This document shows, piece by piece, positions 1 through 8,926 of a stretch of DNA of 37,907 bases (positions within the stretch are counted from its first letter, which is position 1; each line of letters opens with the position of its first letter). A program made the translations under genes and the position numbers. The notes below the pieces were generated by a model. That model worked only from the letters and a program-made list of their open reading frames with translations. It did no database searches and was not told where the DNA came from. Source of the DNA: Propionivibrio dicarboxylicus (lineage in GTDB: Bacteria; Pseudomonadota; Gammaproteobacteria; Burkholderiales; Rhodocyclaceae); contig CAMDMZ010000042.1 of NCBI GenBank assembly GCA_945902805.1, positions 1 to 37,907 on the forward strand, given 5' to 3'.

Positions 1-272
1 CGGCGTTCCAGATCCTGCTCCAGCGTCACATCGACGGCGGCATGGAAAGCAAAGCCGGCATAGCCCGGCGCGGTCTTGCGTTCGGTCCGTGCCAGCGCGT
101 ATTCCTCGCGAGTTTGTGGATGGAGGAACACCGGAAAATCGCGCCCGACCGGTTTGAAGCCCTGCCTGCGCATGTCCTCGGGCGTGGCGCCAACAACCAC
201 CCAGTCGCGATCCTTTACCGACAAGCCCAGCAGTTGATCACGCACGGCACCGCCGACAGCATAAATTTGCAT
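1..272 (-). CDS. cca: CCA-adding enzyme (tRNA nucleotidyltransferase), N-terminal part
   Basis: This gene encodes the enzyme that builds or repairs the CCA end of tRNAs in the cytoplasm from CTP and ATP. The 90 residues visible match the start of class II bacterial Cca proteins very closely. The nucleotide-binding GGAVRD segment lies at residues 7-12 and the metal-binding DxD at 21-23 (KDRDWVVVG), followed by [10 protein letters not shown] and [11 protein letters not shown]. The rest is cut off by the window edge. The start ATG is at 270-272. The gene is last in a run of three with the transglycosylase and the NDUFA9-like gene, 28 bp after the stop of the latter. A copy of the dispersed 27-bp repeat fills that gap. 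The family call is secure; activity beyond the N-terminus cannot be judged. Confidence 0.95.
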   Translation of the reverse strand, partial: MQIYAVGGAVRDQLLGLSVKDRDWVVVGATPEDMRRQGFKPVGRDFPVFLHPQTREEYALARTERKTAPGYAGFAFHAAVDVTLEQDLER

Positions 273-275
273 GGG

Positions 276-302
276 GCGCCGTCTCGCCAGAACCGACTTT
301 TT
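276..302 (+). repeat. Dispersed 27-bp repeat, copy 1
   Basis: This copy has the left half GCGCCGTCTCGCCA and the right half GAACCGACTTTTT, two differences from the family consensus. It fills the gap between cca and the NDUFA9-like gene, and its T-run supplies two bases of that gene's TAA stop. Confidence 0.85.
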
Positions 303-1206
303 ACAGGTAGGTTGGCGCCACCGCTTCGAGCGGTGTCGCCACGCGCCCGAAGGGCAAACCACAACCGGCATCGCACACGCTGTCGATGCGCATCGAACGA
401 ATGTTGTCGCGCGTCATCGGGCCGTTCGGGATGAACTCCATGGCCCATGCCTGCAGCCAGGCGATCGCATCGGGAATGCCGAAGACGAAGCGCTTGTGTC
501 CGCCAGCGGCTGTGGCAAACGACACCAGTTCGCGCAGCGCGTACACCTTCGGTCCGCAAAGATCGTAGGTTTGGCCGATGCTTTCCGGGCGCTCCAGGCT
601 ATCGACCACGGCAGCAACGACATCGTCCACCCACACCGGCTGGAAGCGCGCATCGGCGCAGGCCAGCGGAAAGAAAGGCGCGACTTTCGCCATCTTGGCG
701 AACAACGTGAGAAAGGAATCACCTTGGCCGAAAATCACCGACGGACGAAAGATCGTCAGGTCCAGCCCCGCCGCCTGCAGCGCTGCTTCTCCCGCCGCTT
801 TCGAGCGCAGGTAACCGGACGGCGCATCGGCAGCGACTTTCAGCGCCGAAACATGCAACACCCGCCGCACGTTGGTCGCCTTCGCGGCCGCTGCAATTTT
901 CGCTGGCAGTTCGGCATGGGCGCGGGCGAAGCCGTGACCATAGGGTTCGCCTTCGCCGCCTTTCAACACGCCGACCAAACTGATCACCGCATCCTGGCCG
1001 CGCATCAAACGCTCCAGTGTCGCCGGGTCATGCACATTGGCTTCGACGATATTCGCCGTCGGTAAAAGGGCCAGATGCCGGGACCGATCGCGTCGCCGCG
1101 TTGGTAGCGTCAGGGAAAAATCGGCTGTGGCGGGACGGCGCGCGATCTCGCGGGTAATTGCGCTGCCAAGAAAGCCGGTGCCGCCGATGATCAGAATGTT
1201 TTTCAC
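301..1206 (-). CDS. NAD(P)-binding oxidoreductase, complex I NDUFA9-like family
   Basis: This is a 301-residue extended short-chain dehydrogenase/epimerase-like protein of the group often annotated 'complex I NDUFA9 subunit family'. A Rossmann glycine motif GGTGFLG lies at about residues 8-14, and a YxxxK motif occurs in [10 protein letters not shown]. The family's substrate is unknown; the bacterial proteins are generally treated as NAD(P)-binding oxidoreductases of the NmrA/atypical SDR kind, and a role in complex I is not implied here. Its start ATG overlaps the transglycosylase stop (ATGA at 1203-1206), so the two are translationally coupled. A divergent copy of the 27-bp repeat is translated at about residues 22-30. 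Confidence 0.85.
   Translation of the reverse strand: MKNILIIGGTGFLGSAITREIARRPATADFSLTLPTRRRDRSRHLALLPTANIVEANVHDPATLERLMRGQDAVISLVGVLKGGEGEPYGHGFARAHAELPAKIAAAAKATNVRRVLHVSALKVAADAPSGYLRSKAAGEAALQAAGLDLTIFRPSVIFGQGDSFLTLFAKMAKVAPFFPLACADARFQPVWVDDVVAAVVDSLERPESIGQTYDLCGPKVYALRELVSFATAAGGHKRFVFGIPDAIAWLQAWAMEFIPNGPMTRDNIRSMRIDSVCDAGCGLPFGRVATPLEAVAPTYL
1116..1141 (-). repeat. Dispersed 27-bp repeat, copy 2 (divergent, 26 bp)
   Basis: Read on the minus strand this has the left half GCGCCGTCCCGCCA and a right half with one base missing and a substitution (CAGCCGATTTTT). It lies inside the NDUFA9-like gene and is translated as RRPATADFS. It is the most diverged copy, but the full-length co-alignment is clear. 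Confidence 0.65.
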
Positions 1207-3368
1207 GGAAGTTCCTCGACACCGCGCTCACCTTCACCACGGGCCCGGACAGTCCCGAGACGCGTCTTGATCGACTGCGGCTTTTGTTCAAAAAGAGCAC
1301 TGTAATACACCGCGTTGCTCATGACTTTTTTGACGTAATCGCGGGTTTCGCTGAAGGGGATGGTCTCGGCGTAGATCGCGCCTTCCAGCGGCTGCTCGGC
1401 GCGCCAGCGCTTGGCCCGGCCCGGTCCGGCGTTGTAGGCCGCCGACGCCAGCACGGGATGGTTGTCGAGCGAATCGAGCACGATCTTCATGTAGTTGGTT
1501 CCCAGCGTGACATTGACATCCATCTCGGTGACCCGCGCCTGGCTGAAACTGGCCATGTTGATTTTCTTCGCCACCCATTGTGCGGTAGCCGGCATCAGTT
1601 GCATCAAGCCTTTGGCGCCAACCGAAGATTTGGCGTTCATGATGAAACGACTTTCCTGCCGCATCAGGCCATAGACCCAGGCGTCGTCCAGCGCCAGTTC
1701 GCGTGCCTTTGGCCGCACCTGGTCGCTGAACGGCGAGGCGAAGCGCAGGCTGTAATCGTGCTGGGTTTGCGTGCGATCGGCGGTGTTAATCGCGCGATCC
1801 CAGATTTCGTGACTGAGAGCGAAACTGGCGGCGGCGAGCAATTGGCGATCGTCCATGCCGCGCAGGGCGAAGACCCATTCGCGTACGCCTTCCAGCCGCA
1901 TATCGACCCGGAACAAGGCCAGCGCGCGCTGAAACGCCGGATTGGCCGCCGCGATCGCCAGTTCTTCCTTGGTCGGTTCGGACGCGCGTGACGGCACCTG
2001 GATGCTGCGCCCCAACTCATCATTGGCGAGGTTGCTGTAGAAATTCGGCTGGCCGGCAATTTGCTCGAATAACGTGCGCGCCTCGTCTCTTTCGCCCTGT
2101 ACTTGCAGCGCGCGCGCGCGCCAGTAAATCCAGTCCGGTTGCGCGGCCAGGGTCGCCGGCATGGCGGTCACCGCCTGCTGTACGGCCTTCCAGTCATGCG
2201 CGCGCAAGGCAGCGCGCACGCGCCAGGCCAGCGCGTCTTCGCTGAGCTCGGTGTTTTTGGCCTTGCCGAACCAACTCAGGGCGTCCAGATGATGCGTCAT
2301 GGCGCCCCTCAGCGCGACGTGACTCCAGCCATAGGCACTTTCTTCGGTCGGCAACTTGGCAGCGATTTTTTCCAGATGGCTCGCCGCCGCCGATGGCTGG
2401 CTGCGCGCCAGGCGCTGGATGGCGAACAGCGCTAGCTCGCGACCCGTGCGACTGGTGGCGAAATCGGTCGGCAGATGTTCCAGATGCCGTGCCGGATTTT
2501 CGGCGATGGTTTCGAGTCCGCGCGCATATTTGCTCCAGCCCTCGTCGGTCGGCAGATGTGCCGCCGCGTTGCGTGCGGCGCCAACGCGCTTGGCCTCGAA
2601 CAGACGCCGGATGCGCTGCCACACCTCGGCGGTAGTCAGCAAACCGGCATCGGCCAGTTCATTGATCACCTTGTTGCATGCGGCGGGAAGATCCTTACCG
2701 TCGACAAACAGGCTACGCGCGATGGCGTGGTCGCCGCTGTGCTGTCCGCGATAGCAGCGCACGTCGTCGTCGATTTGCGCCAAGGCGGGCAATTCGCGCT
2801 CGAAGCTTTCCCATTCGCCGCGTTTACCAAGCGAGCGCAACCAATCACCGCGCAGTTTGTCGGCCAGATAGCTGCCGGCGTAGCGTTCGAGATAGGCGCT
2901 GATCGCTGGATCGGCCGCAGCAGCATCGTCGTCGAGCTTGATTTGTAGTTGCCAATATTCCGCCCACGGCTGCAATGGATGGCCGCGCAACGCCTCGACA
3001 TTTTTCGCCAGACGCACGGATTCACCGGCACGGAAAGCGTCGCGCGCGGTCAGAAAGGCCGCATCGCCGCGTTGCAAATCAGTCGTTGCGGTCGTTGCGC
3101 TTGCGGCGGTGGCTTTGGCCGCAAGCTTGACTGCCTTCCTGGCTGCCGGCTGCGACGCTTTTTTGGCGACCACTTTGACCGCCGGCTTGCTGGCAGGCTT
3201 GCTGGCAGACTTGTTAGCAGACTCGGCCGCAACGCTCGCCTTTTTCGGCGCAGCAAAAGTCGGCGCTGGCAGGACGGCGCTGCTGAGCGCGAACATCGCC
3301 ACGGCGCTAATGGTACTCATTGCGGCGCGGCGGAGCCAGAAAGGTTTAGAGTAGAGCGCTTGTTGCAT
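1203..3368 (-). CDS. slt: Soluble lytic murein transglycosylase (Slt70-like)
   Basis: This is a periplasmic enzyme that cleaves peptidoglycan glycan strands with formation of 1,6-anhydro ends. The 721-residue product is longer than E. coli Slt (about 645). It has a signal peptide (residues 1 to about 39), then an alanine/lysine-rich linker of roughly 55 residues, a long alpha-helical superhelix region, and a C-terminal SLT domain. The catalytic glutamate sits in MRQESRF at about residue 572, followed by GAKGLMQLMPATA and AYNAGPGRAKRW. I chose the ATG at 3366-3368 because it leaves room for the divergent cyclo-ligase gene starting at 3422. The reading frame stays open further upstream, and an ATG at 3318-3320 is also possible. 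The lysine/alanine insert is built from 12-bp near-tandem repeats. It is first in a run with the NDUFA9-like gene and cca. Confidence 0.9.
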   Translation of the reverse strand: MQQALYSKPFWLRRAAMSTISAVAMFALSSAVLPAPTFAAPKKASVAAESANKSASKPASKPAVKVVAKKASQPAARKAVKLAAKATAASATTATTDLQRGDAAFLTARDAFRAGESVRLAKNVEALRGHPLQPWAEYWQLQIKLDDDAAAADPAISAYLERYAGSYLADKLRGDWLRSLGKRGEWESFERELPALAQIDDDVRCYRGQHSGDHAIARSLFVDGKDLPAACNKVINELADAGLLTTAEVWQRIRRLFEAKRVGAARNAAAHLPTDEGWSKYARGLETIAENPARHLEHLPTDFATSRTGRELALFAIQRLARSQPSAAASHLEKIAAKLPTEESAYGWSHVALRGAMTHHLDALSWFGKAKNTELSEDALAWRVRAALRAHDWKAVQQAVTAMPATLAAQPDWIYWRARALQVQGERDEARTLFEQIAGQPNFYSNLANDELGRSIQVPSRASEPTKEELAIAAANPAFQRALALFRVDMRLEGVREWVFALRGMDDRQLLAAASFALSHEIWDRAINTADRTQTQHDYSLRFASPFSDQVRPKARELALDDAWVYGLMRQESRFIMNAKSSVGAKGLMQLMPATAQWVAKKINMASFSQARVTEMDVNVTLGTNYMKIVLDSLDNHPVLASAAYNAGPGRAKRWRAEQPLEGAIYAETIPFSETRDYVKKVMSNAVYYSALFEQKPQSIKTRLGTVRARGEGERGVEELP
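3254..3280 (-). repeat. Dispersed 27-bp repeat, copy 3
   Basis: On the minus strand this reads GCGCCGTCCTGCCA then GCGCCGACTTTTG. It encodes the end of the transglycosylase signal peptide (AVLPAPTFA), including the likely cleavage site. Confidence 0.85.
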
Positions 3369-3421
3369 TCGATGCCTGTTCCCGAGTAGTCGTTTCCCTG
3401 CTTCCACCATAGCACAAGGCC

Positions 3422-4054
3422 ATGCCAGAAACTGACCGAGTAGCGTTGGAACACTCCGCCGATTCAGCACTTCTGCGCGCCACTCTGCGGCGCGAGAAGC
3501 TGGCTGCGCGGGTGGCGCTGCCCACGGCGACGCACGCCAACTTGTGCGCCCGGCTCGCCACGCATCTTGCCGCGCCGCTTTTTGCCCGTCCGGCCACACA
3601 CATTGGATTCTGTTCGCCGGTACAAAACGAGTTTGATGCGCGTCCGCTGGTAGCGCGTCTGATTGCTGCCGGCTGGCAAGCCTCTATGCCGGTCGTAGTG
3701 GAAGCTGCCGCGCCGATGGTGTTCCGGCCGTGGACACCGCAAAGCCCGATGACTACCGACCGTCATGGCATTCCGATTCCCGATACCGATGCTGTCAGTA
3801 CGGCACCAACGATTCTGCTGCTGCCGCTGGTGGCCTTCGATGCCGCCGGTTATCGCCTCGGCTACGGTGGCGGTTACTTTGACCGCACCTTGGCGGCATG
3901 TGCCGTGCGTCCCATGACGATCGGCGTGGGATTCGAACTGGCCCGTTTGGCGACGGTGCTCCCACAGGCGCATGACTTGGCCTGTGACGTTATCGTCACC
4001 GAGGCCGGATGGCAGCCGCATGCGGCTAGTCTCCCGGGCCGGCAAACGTCTTGA
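3422..4054 (+). CDS. 5-formyltetrahydrofolate cyclo-ligase
   Basis: This cytoplasmic enzyme converts 5-formyl-THF to 5,10-methenyl-THF using ATP, returning the storage folate to one-carbon metabolism. At 210 residues it is the usual family length. The diagnostic C-terminal block, a hydrophobic LLLPLVAFD strand followed by GYRLGYGGGYFDR, is intact at about residues 134-155. The N-terminus carries the basic LRREKLAAR helix typical of the family. The gene is divergent from the transglycosylase with only 53 bp between starts, so the two share a promoter region. A weak AAGG ribosome-binding site lies just before the ATG. In E. coli the equivalent gene (ygfA) lies beside the 6S RNA gene; no such RNA was recognised here. 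Confidence 0.93.
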   Translation: MPETDRVALEHSADSALLRATLRREKLAARVALPTATHANLCARLATHLAAPLFARPATHIGFCSPVQNEFDARPLVARLIAAGWQASMPVVVEAAAPMVFRPWTPQSPMTTDRHGIPIPDTDAVSTAPTILLLPLVAFDAAGYRLGYGGGYFDRTLAACAVRPMTIGVGFELARLATVLPQAHDLACDVIVTEAGWQPHAASLPGRQTS

Positions 4055-4136
4055 CGCCGCGACAACGACATATGATCATGCGCAACAATGGAATCGTATC
4101 CAATTACACACCAGTGACCCAGACAGCGTGACGGCG

Positions 4137-5327
4137 ATGAGCAACGATGACTACCCCCTGATTACCCTGCATCCGGTGGCCGATAACCATCACCGCTGGG
4201 TCGGTCTGCTCGTCCAGGGCGTGAATTCCGATACCGACACCGACGCGCTGGTGCGTTTGTTTGGTGAGTTCGGTTTGTTCGAATCGCTCGGTCACTTGCC
4301 TTGCGTGTTGCCTCTGCCGCAGCCTGAGGTGTTGACGCCCACACTGGCCGACCTGTTACCTGCCGAAAAAGTCATTCTCCAGTTGCCAACTGCGCACTGC
4401 GTTAATCCTGCCCATGCCACCGCTCTGGCCGGCTTTCGCAGCCAGGGCTTTCACCTGATCGCGCATGGACAACTGGCTTCCGGCGCGCAGCTGCCATCCG
4501 CTGTTCAAGCGCTGGCCGCCGATTATCCGGTGGATGCCGACATCGCTGGCGCGGCCACCTCGCTGCCTGGCCTGAGCGGACCGCACCTGGCGCTTCACGT
4601 GAATGACGGTGCCAGTTTCGAACGCGCGTGCAAAGCCGGTTTTCGCTGGATCGCCGGCAATTATCCCTTGCATTTGGCGACGGAGAAGACTTCTGCGACC
4701 AGTCCGGGGCGGGCGATCATGCTCAAATTGCTGTCGCAGATCACTGGCGACGCCGATTCTCACGATATCGAAAAAACACTGAAGCAAGATCCCAATCTTT
4801 CCTATCAGTTGTTGAAGCTGGTCAATTCCGTGGCGTTTTCCCTGACTACCAAGATCAGCAACTTTTCCCAGGCGATCACTTTGCTGGGGCGCCGTCAGTT
4901 GCAACGTTGGCTGCAATTGTTGCTCTACGCGCATCCGGCCGGCCGTGGTGACGAGGCAAGTGCGCTGATGCCGCGCGCCGCGCTTCGGGCGAGTTTGATG
5001 GAAGGTCTCGTCCGCGCTACGGGCGGCAACAAGGATTTGCAGGATCGCGCCTTCATGGTCGGCATGTTTTCGCTTCTTGAGGCCTTAGTCGGACAGCCCG
5101 CTGCCGAGGTTATTCGCTCCTTGAATCTCGCTGACGAAGTGACCATAGCCCTGGTGGCGCACCAGGGTGTCCTGGGTGATTTTCTGGCGCTGGTCGAAGC
5201 CTCCGAGTCGGGGCCCAATGAGGGCACCCGCGCCGCCATGATCGCCGCCGGTATCAGCCCGGCCACCTGGGCCGCCGAGCAGGCACAGGCCTTCCATTGG
5301 GCGATCCAGATCAGCAAAGAAGCGTGA
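4137..5327 (+). CDS. HDOD-domain signalling protein (degenerate EAL-like N-terminus)
   Basis: This 396-residue protein is of the YuxH/CdgJ type: an N-terminal region of about 190 residues resembling a degenerate EAL domain, then an HDOD domain from about residue 195. The HDOD part is seen in LKQDPNLSYQLLKLVNSVAFSL and the following ITLLGRRQLQRWLQLLLY. HDOD proteins are non-enzymatic regulators linked to c-di-GMP signalling, motility and stress. No EAL catalytic motif is visible in the N-terminus. The ATG at 4137 was chosen; an in-frame GTG at 4128 is an alternative, and the frame is open upstream into the preceding gene. Its stop overlaps the likely GTG start of the PAS-GGDEF-EAL gene (GTGA at 5324-5327), so a shared c-di-GMP circuit is likely. 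Confidence 0.85.
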   Translation: MSNDDYPLITLHPVADNHHRWVGLLVQGVNSDTDTDALVRLFGEFGLFESLGHLPCVLPLPQPEVLTPTLADLLPAEKVILQLPTAHCVNPAHATALAGFRSQGFHLIAHGQLASGAQLPSAVQALAADYPVDADIAGAATSLPGLSGPHLALHVNDGASFERACKAGFRWIAGNYPLHLATEKTSATSPGRAIMLKLLSQITGDADSHDIEKTLKQDPNLSYQLLKLVNSVAFSLTTKISNFSQAITLLGRRQLQRWLQLLLYAHPAGRGDEASALMPRAALRASLMEGLVRATGGNKDLQDRAFMVGMFSLLEALVGQPAAEVIRSLNLADEVTIALVAHQGVLGDFLALVEASESGPNEGTRAAMIAAGISPATWAAEQAQAFHWAIQISKEA

Positions 5328-7780
5328 CCGAATTGACGCCGGTACCGCCTGACGCCACCCACAGCGAGAGTCCCAAAAGCGGCCTGGTGCGCTGTGTTCA
5401 CCTCTGTGGCGCCGCCTTCACCTTGCCGGATGGCCAACTCGACACCGCCGTCGAACAAGCCGTCGGCGAACTGCTGCAAAGTCCGCTGGCGACGTTTTCC
5501 AAGGTGACACCAAATTCGGTTAGCGGGTTTTCTGCGCCGGTGCTGCCAGTTTCAGATGCGTCCTCGATTACCGCTGCCGCCACCCACGACGACCAAGCGC
5601 TGGGTTATTTGACCGTCAGCGGCCGCGCCGGCGGCTATGGCGATGGCGAGCGCGTGCTGCTGGATTCCGTGGCACGGCTGGTTGGCTGGTTGCTGCATGC
5701 GCGTGCCGAGCAGAAAGCGCGCAATGCCGAGGTCGAACGCCATACCAGCCGTTTGCGGCAACAGGTCGAGATCCTCGATCACGTTCAGGAATCGGTAATC
5801 ATCATGGATCTGGCCGGGTTCATCACCGGTTGGAATAAGGGCGCTGAGCGCCTGTTTGGCTATACGGCGAACGAGACGATCGGCCGCCATGTGCTGTTTC
5901 TCTATGCCGACGAAGACGCGGATGACAGCAGCTTCGACGATGTCTTCCTTGAGCACGGCGGGCGCGAGATGGAAGTGCGGCGCAAGAAAAAGAACGGCGA
6001 CGTCTTCTGGGCCAGCCTGCTGCTCTCGGTTCTGCGCGATCAGGACGGGCAGCCCAGCGGTCTGATCGGCTACCTGAGCGACATCACCGAACGGCGTCAG
6101 GCCGCCGAGCATATGCGGCTGCATACGCGCATCTTCGATCAGTCAGAAGAAGCGATCATGATCACCGATGCCAACGAACGCATCGTCTCGGTCAACCCCG
6201 CATTTTGTCGCATCACCGGTTATAGCGAAGCCGAAGCACTCGGCGAGACGCCGCGCAAATTCCGCTCCGGCCGGCATGATGCGGCGTTCTACACCGCGAT
6301 GTGGGACGAGTTGAAGCGCAGCGGACACTGGCAAGGTGAAATGTGGGACCGGCGCAAGGACGGCGAGATTTTCCCGAAGTGGATTTCGATCGGTTCGGTG
6401 CGCAATCCGGATGGTCAGATCACCCATTATTTCTCGATTTTTTCGGACATCACCGACCGCAAACGTGCCGAAGGCCGCATTCATCACCTCGCCTATTACG
6501 ATGCGCTGACCGGCCTGCCCAACCGCACGCTGTTTCATCGCCTGCTCGATCAGGCACTGACCGAGGCGCGTCGCCTGAGCCTGCATGGCGCTGTTTTGTT
6601 TATCGACCTCAACCGCTTCAAGCCGATCAACGATACGCTGGGCCACGGTGTGGGCGACCATGTGTTGCAGGAAGTGGCCAACCGTTTCCGCGCCACGGTG
6701 CGTGGCGCCGATGTGGTTTCACGCCTGGGTGGTGACGAGTTTGTCGTCGGCCTGTTCGATGTCGCCCAGCGCGAACGCGCGGCTACGGTGGCGCAGAAAC
6801 TGCTCGCCGCGCTGGATGCGCCGATCGTGACCGACGGCATGGAACTCAAGGTGAGCGCAGCGATCGGTATCACCACCTATCCGGATGACGGTTTCGATAC
6901 CGAAACCTTGCTGCGGCTGGCAGACATCGCCATGTATCGAGCCAAGGAAACCGGGCCGGACGCGTTTGTGTTCTATAGCCAGGACATGAATCAGCGGGCG
7001 ATGGATCGCCTTAACCTCGAAGCCCATCTGCGGCGCGGCATTGACCGCAACGAACTGGTGCTGTACTACCAGCCCAAGGTGTCGATCCCCAGTGGTTGCA
7101 TCGTAGGTGCCGAAGCCTTGATCCGTTGGATGCATCCCGAACGCGGCATGGTGCCGCCGGGTGAGTTCATTCCGGTGGCCGAAGAAACCGGCCTGATTGT
7201 GCAGATCAGCGCCTGGGTGATTGAAGAAGCTTGTCGGCAGGCACGACGCTGGAAGGATGCCGGTTTCGCGCCGATGCGAATTGCCGTCAATCTGTCAGCC
7301 CGTGATTTCTCGCCCGGATTGCCCGCACGCGTGACCGAATTGCTCGTCCGTCACGGTATCGGCCCCGAGTGGCTAGAGCTCGAAATTACCGAGAGCATGC
7401 TGATGAACAACACCGAGAAGGTGATTGCGATGATGGACGACATCGCGGCACTCGGTGTCGCTCTATCGCTCGACGACTTTGGCACTGGCTATTCCAGTCT
7501 TTCGTATCTCAAACGCTTCCCGATCGACACGCTGAAAATCGACCGCAGCTTTGTCATCAACATCCCACGCGACGGCAGCGATTGCGCCATTGCCGGCGCC
7601 ATTGTCAGCATGGCCAAGCAGCTCAAGCACATGGTGATTGCCGAAGGCGTCGAATCGACCGACCAACTCACCTTTTTGCGCGGGCTGGGCTGCGACGAAA
7701 TCCAGGGCTACTTGTTCTCGCCGCCGGTACCGGTGGCGAAGTTCGAGAACTTCTTGCGCGACAACAAGCGCCTGGAATGA
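5324..7780 (+). CDS. PAS-PAS-GGDEF-EAL protein (c-di-GMP cyclase/phosphodiesterase)
   Basis: This 818-residue protein should be bifunctional in c-di-GMP turnover. An N-terminal region of about 145 residues has no recognised domain. PAS 1 covers about 145-260 and PAS 2 about 265-385 (SEEAIMITDANERIVSVN). The GGDEF domain has an intact GGDEF at 469-473 and an RxxD inhibitory site (RGAD) at 460-463. The EAL domain has EAL at 597-599, DDFGTGYSS near 717 and AEGVES near the C-terminus. All the key motifs seen are intact, so the direction of net activity cannot be told from sequence. No transmembrane segment is obvious, so sensing is probably cytoplasmic. The GTG start at 5324 follows an AAAGAAG ribosome-binding site and overlaps the HDOD stop; an ATG at 5297 is the alternative. 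Its stop abuts the stop of the convergent C-S lyase gene with no gap. Confidence 0.92.
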   Translation: MTELTPVPPDATHSESPKSGLVRCVHLCGAAFTLPDGQLDTAVEQAVGELLQSPLATFSKVTPNSVSGFSAPVLPVSDASSITAAATHDDQALGYLTVSGRAGGYGDGERVLLDSVARLVGWLLHARAEQKARNAEVERHTSRLRQQVEILDHVQESVIIMDLAGFITGWNKGAERLFGYTANETIGRHVLFLYADEDADDSSFDDVFLEHGGREMEVRRKKKNGDVFWASLLLSVLRDQDGQPSGLIGYLSDITERRQAAEHMRLHTRIFDQSEEAIMITDANERIVSVNPAFCRITGYSEAEALGETPRKFRSGRHDAAFYTAMWDELKRSGHWQGEMWDRRKDGEIFPKWISIGSVRNPDGQITHYFSIFSDITDRKRAEGRIHHLAYYDALTGLPNRTLFHRLLDQALTEARRLSLHGAVLFIDLNRFKPINDTLGHGVGDHVLQEVANRFRATVRGADVVSRLGGDEFVVGLFDVAQRERAATVAQKLLAALDAPIVTDGMELKVSAAIGITTYPDDGFDTETLLRLADIAMYRAKETGPDAFVFYSQDMNQRAMDRLNLEAHLRRGIDRNELVLYYQPKVSIPSGCIVGAEALIRWMHPERGMVPPGEFIPVAEETGLIVQISAWVIEEACRQARRWKDAGFAPMRIAVNLSARDFSPGLPARVTELLVRHGIGPEWLELEITESMLMNNTEKVIAMMDDIAALGVALSLDDFGTGYSSLSYLKRFPIDTLKIDRSFVINIPRDGSDCAIAGAIVSMAKQLKHMVIAEGVESTDQLTFLRGLGCDEIQGYLFSPPVPVAKFENFLRDNKRLE

Positions 7781-8926
7781 TCAGGTAGCGAGGACAGCGC
7801 GCTCGAAACGCTGTAGCGCTTCATCGAGCAGGGCGCGGCGGGTGCCGAAGTTCAAGCGCACAAATCCCGGTGCACCAAAATCAGCACCGTCCGACAGCCC
7901 GAGGCCATGGGCTTCGAAGTGCTTGACTGGATCGTGCAGGCCGAGTGCCGTGACATCAATCCAGGCCAGATAGGTGGCTTCAATCGACGTCATGGCCAGA
8001 CCGGGCAGCGCCGCGACCGCTCGCTCCACGGCCCGTGCGTTGCTGCGCAGATAGGTGATCAGATCGGCGTGCCAATCGTCGCAGCGCGTCAGCGCCGCCT
8101 CGGTGGCGACCATGCCCAGCAGATTGACGTGGGGCACGATGCCGTTCATGGCGTCATGGAAACGGCGGCGCAGCCCGGCGTCGCTGATGATGGCGAACGC
8201 CGCGCCCAAGCCCGGGATATTGAAGGTCTTGGAAGGCGCCATCAGGGTGATCGTTCGCGCTGCCACCTCGGGCGCCAGCGAGGCAAAAAGTCGGTGATGG
8301 CGAGACGGCGCCAGGATCAGTCCGTTGTGGATTTCGTCGGAACAGACGATCAAATCGTGCTTTTCCGCCAGCGCGGCGATCTGCCAGAGCTCATCCTCCT
8401 GCCACAGGCGACCGACCGGATTGTGCGGATGGCACAGCTCGAATAGCTTGGCCCGACTGGTGCCGAGCACCGCATCGACGGCAGCGAAATTCCATACCCA
8501 TAAGTCTTCTTCCCGCACCAACGGCACGGTGACCAAGCGCCGCTCGGCGAAGCGTGGCGCGGAAAGAAATGGCGGATAAACGGGTGTCGCAGAAAACACC
8601 GCATCACCGGTTGTACCCACGGCCCGGCACGCAACATTCAGGCCGGAAACGAGACCCGGCAGCCAGACGATCCATTCCGGTTCGATGGCATAGTCAAACC
8701 ACCGCGCCAGATGCGTAACCACGGCCTGCGTTTGCGCCGCAGTTGGTTGGTTGTAACCAAACACGCCATGCGCGATGCGCTCGTGCAGGGCCTCCAGCAC
8801 CGCCGGCGGTGCAACAAAATCCATGTCCGCCACCCACAAGGGCAAAACATCCCGCCCGGCGTACTTGGCCCATTTACCCGAATCGCTGGCGGCGCGATCA
8901 ATGACGATATCGAAGTGGCTTGTCAT
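7781..8926 (-). CDS. PatB/MalY-type PLP-dependent C-S lyase (aminotransferase fold I)
   Basis: This 381-residue cytoplasmic pyridoxal-phosphate enzyme belongs to the MalY/PatB group, whose members cleave cystathionine or cysteine conjugates to a thiol, pyruvate and ammonia. Typical landmarks are PLWVADMDF near residue 30, FGYNQPTAAQ near 76, the CHPHNPVGRLW block, the SDEIHNGLIL block and the PLP lysine K233 in APSKTFNIPG. The length is normal for the family. The start ATG overlaps the stop of the beta-helix gene upstream (ATGA at 8923-8926), so they form an operon. A copy of the 27-bp repeat is translated as APSRHHRLFA between the SDEIHNG motif and the active-site lysine. The substrate cannot be fixed from the sequence. 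Confidence 0.9.
   Translation of the reverse strand: MTSHFDIVIDRAASDSGKWAKYAGRDVLPLWVADMDFVAPPAVLEALHERIAHGVFGYNQPTAAQTQAVVTHLARWFDYAIEPEWIVWLPGLVSGLNVACRAVGTTGDAVFSATPVYPPFLSAPRFAERRLVTVPLVREEDLWVWNFAAVDAVLGTSRAKLFELCHPHNPVGRLWQEDELWQIAALAEKHDLIVCSDEIHNGLILAPSRHHRLFASLAPEVAARTITLMAPSKTFNIPGLGAAFAIISDAGLRRRFHDAMNGIVPHVNLLGMVATEAALTRCDDWHADLITYLRSNARAVERAVAALPGLAMTSIEATYLAWIDVTALGLHDPVKHFEAHGLGLSDGADFGAPGFVRLNFGTRRALLDEALQRFERAVLAT
8285..8311 (-). repeat. Dispersed 27-bp repeat, copy 4
   Basis: The minus strand reads GCGCCGTCTCGCCA then TCACCGACTTTTT. It lies in the middle of the C-S lyase coding sequence and is translated in the same frame as copy 9. Confidence 0.85.

Noticed and set aside
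271-1065. Long open frame of 264 codons on the plus strand opposite the NDUFA9-like gene
   Set aside because: It is antisense to a clear family match and has no recognisable protein features; GC-rich sequence gives such shadow frames.
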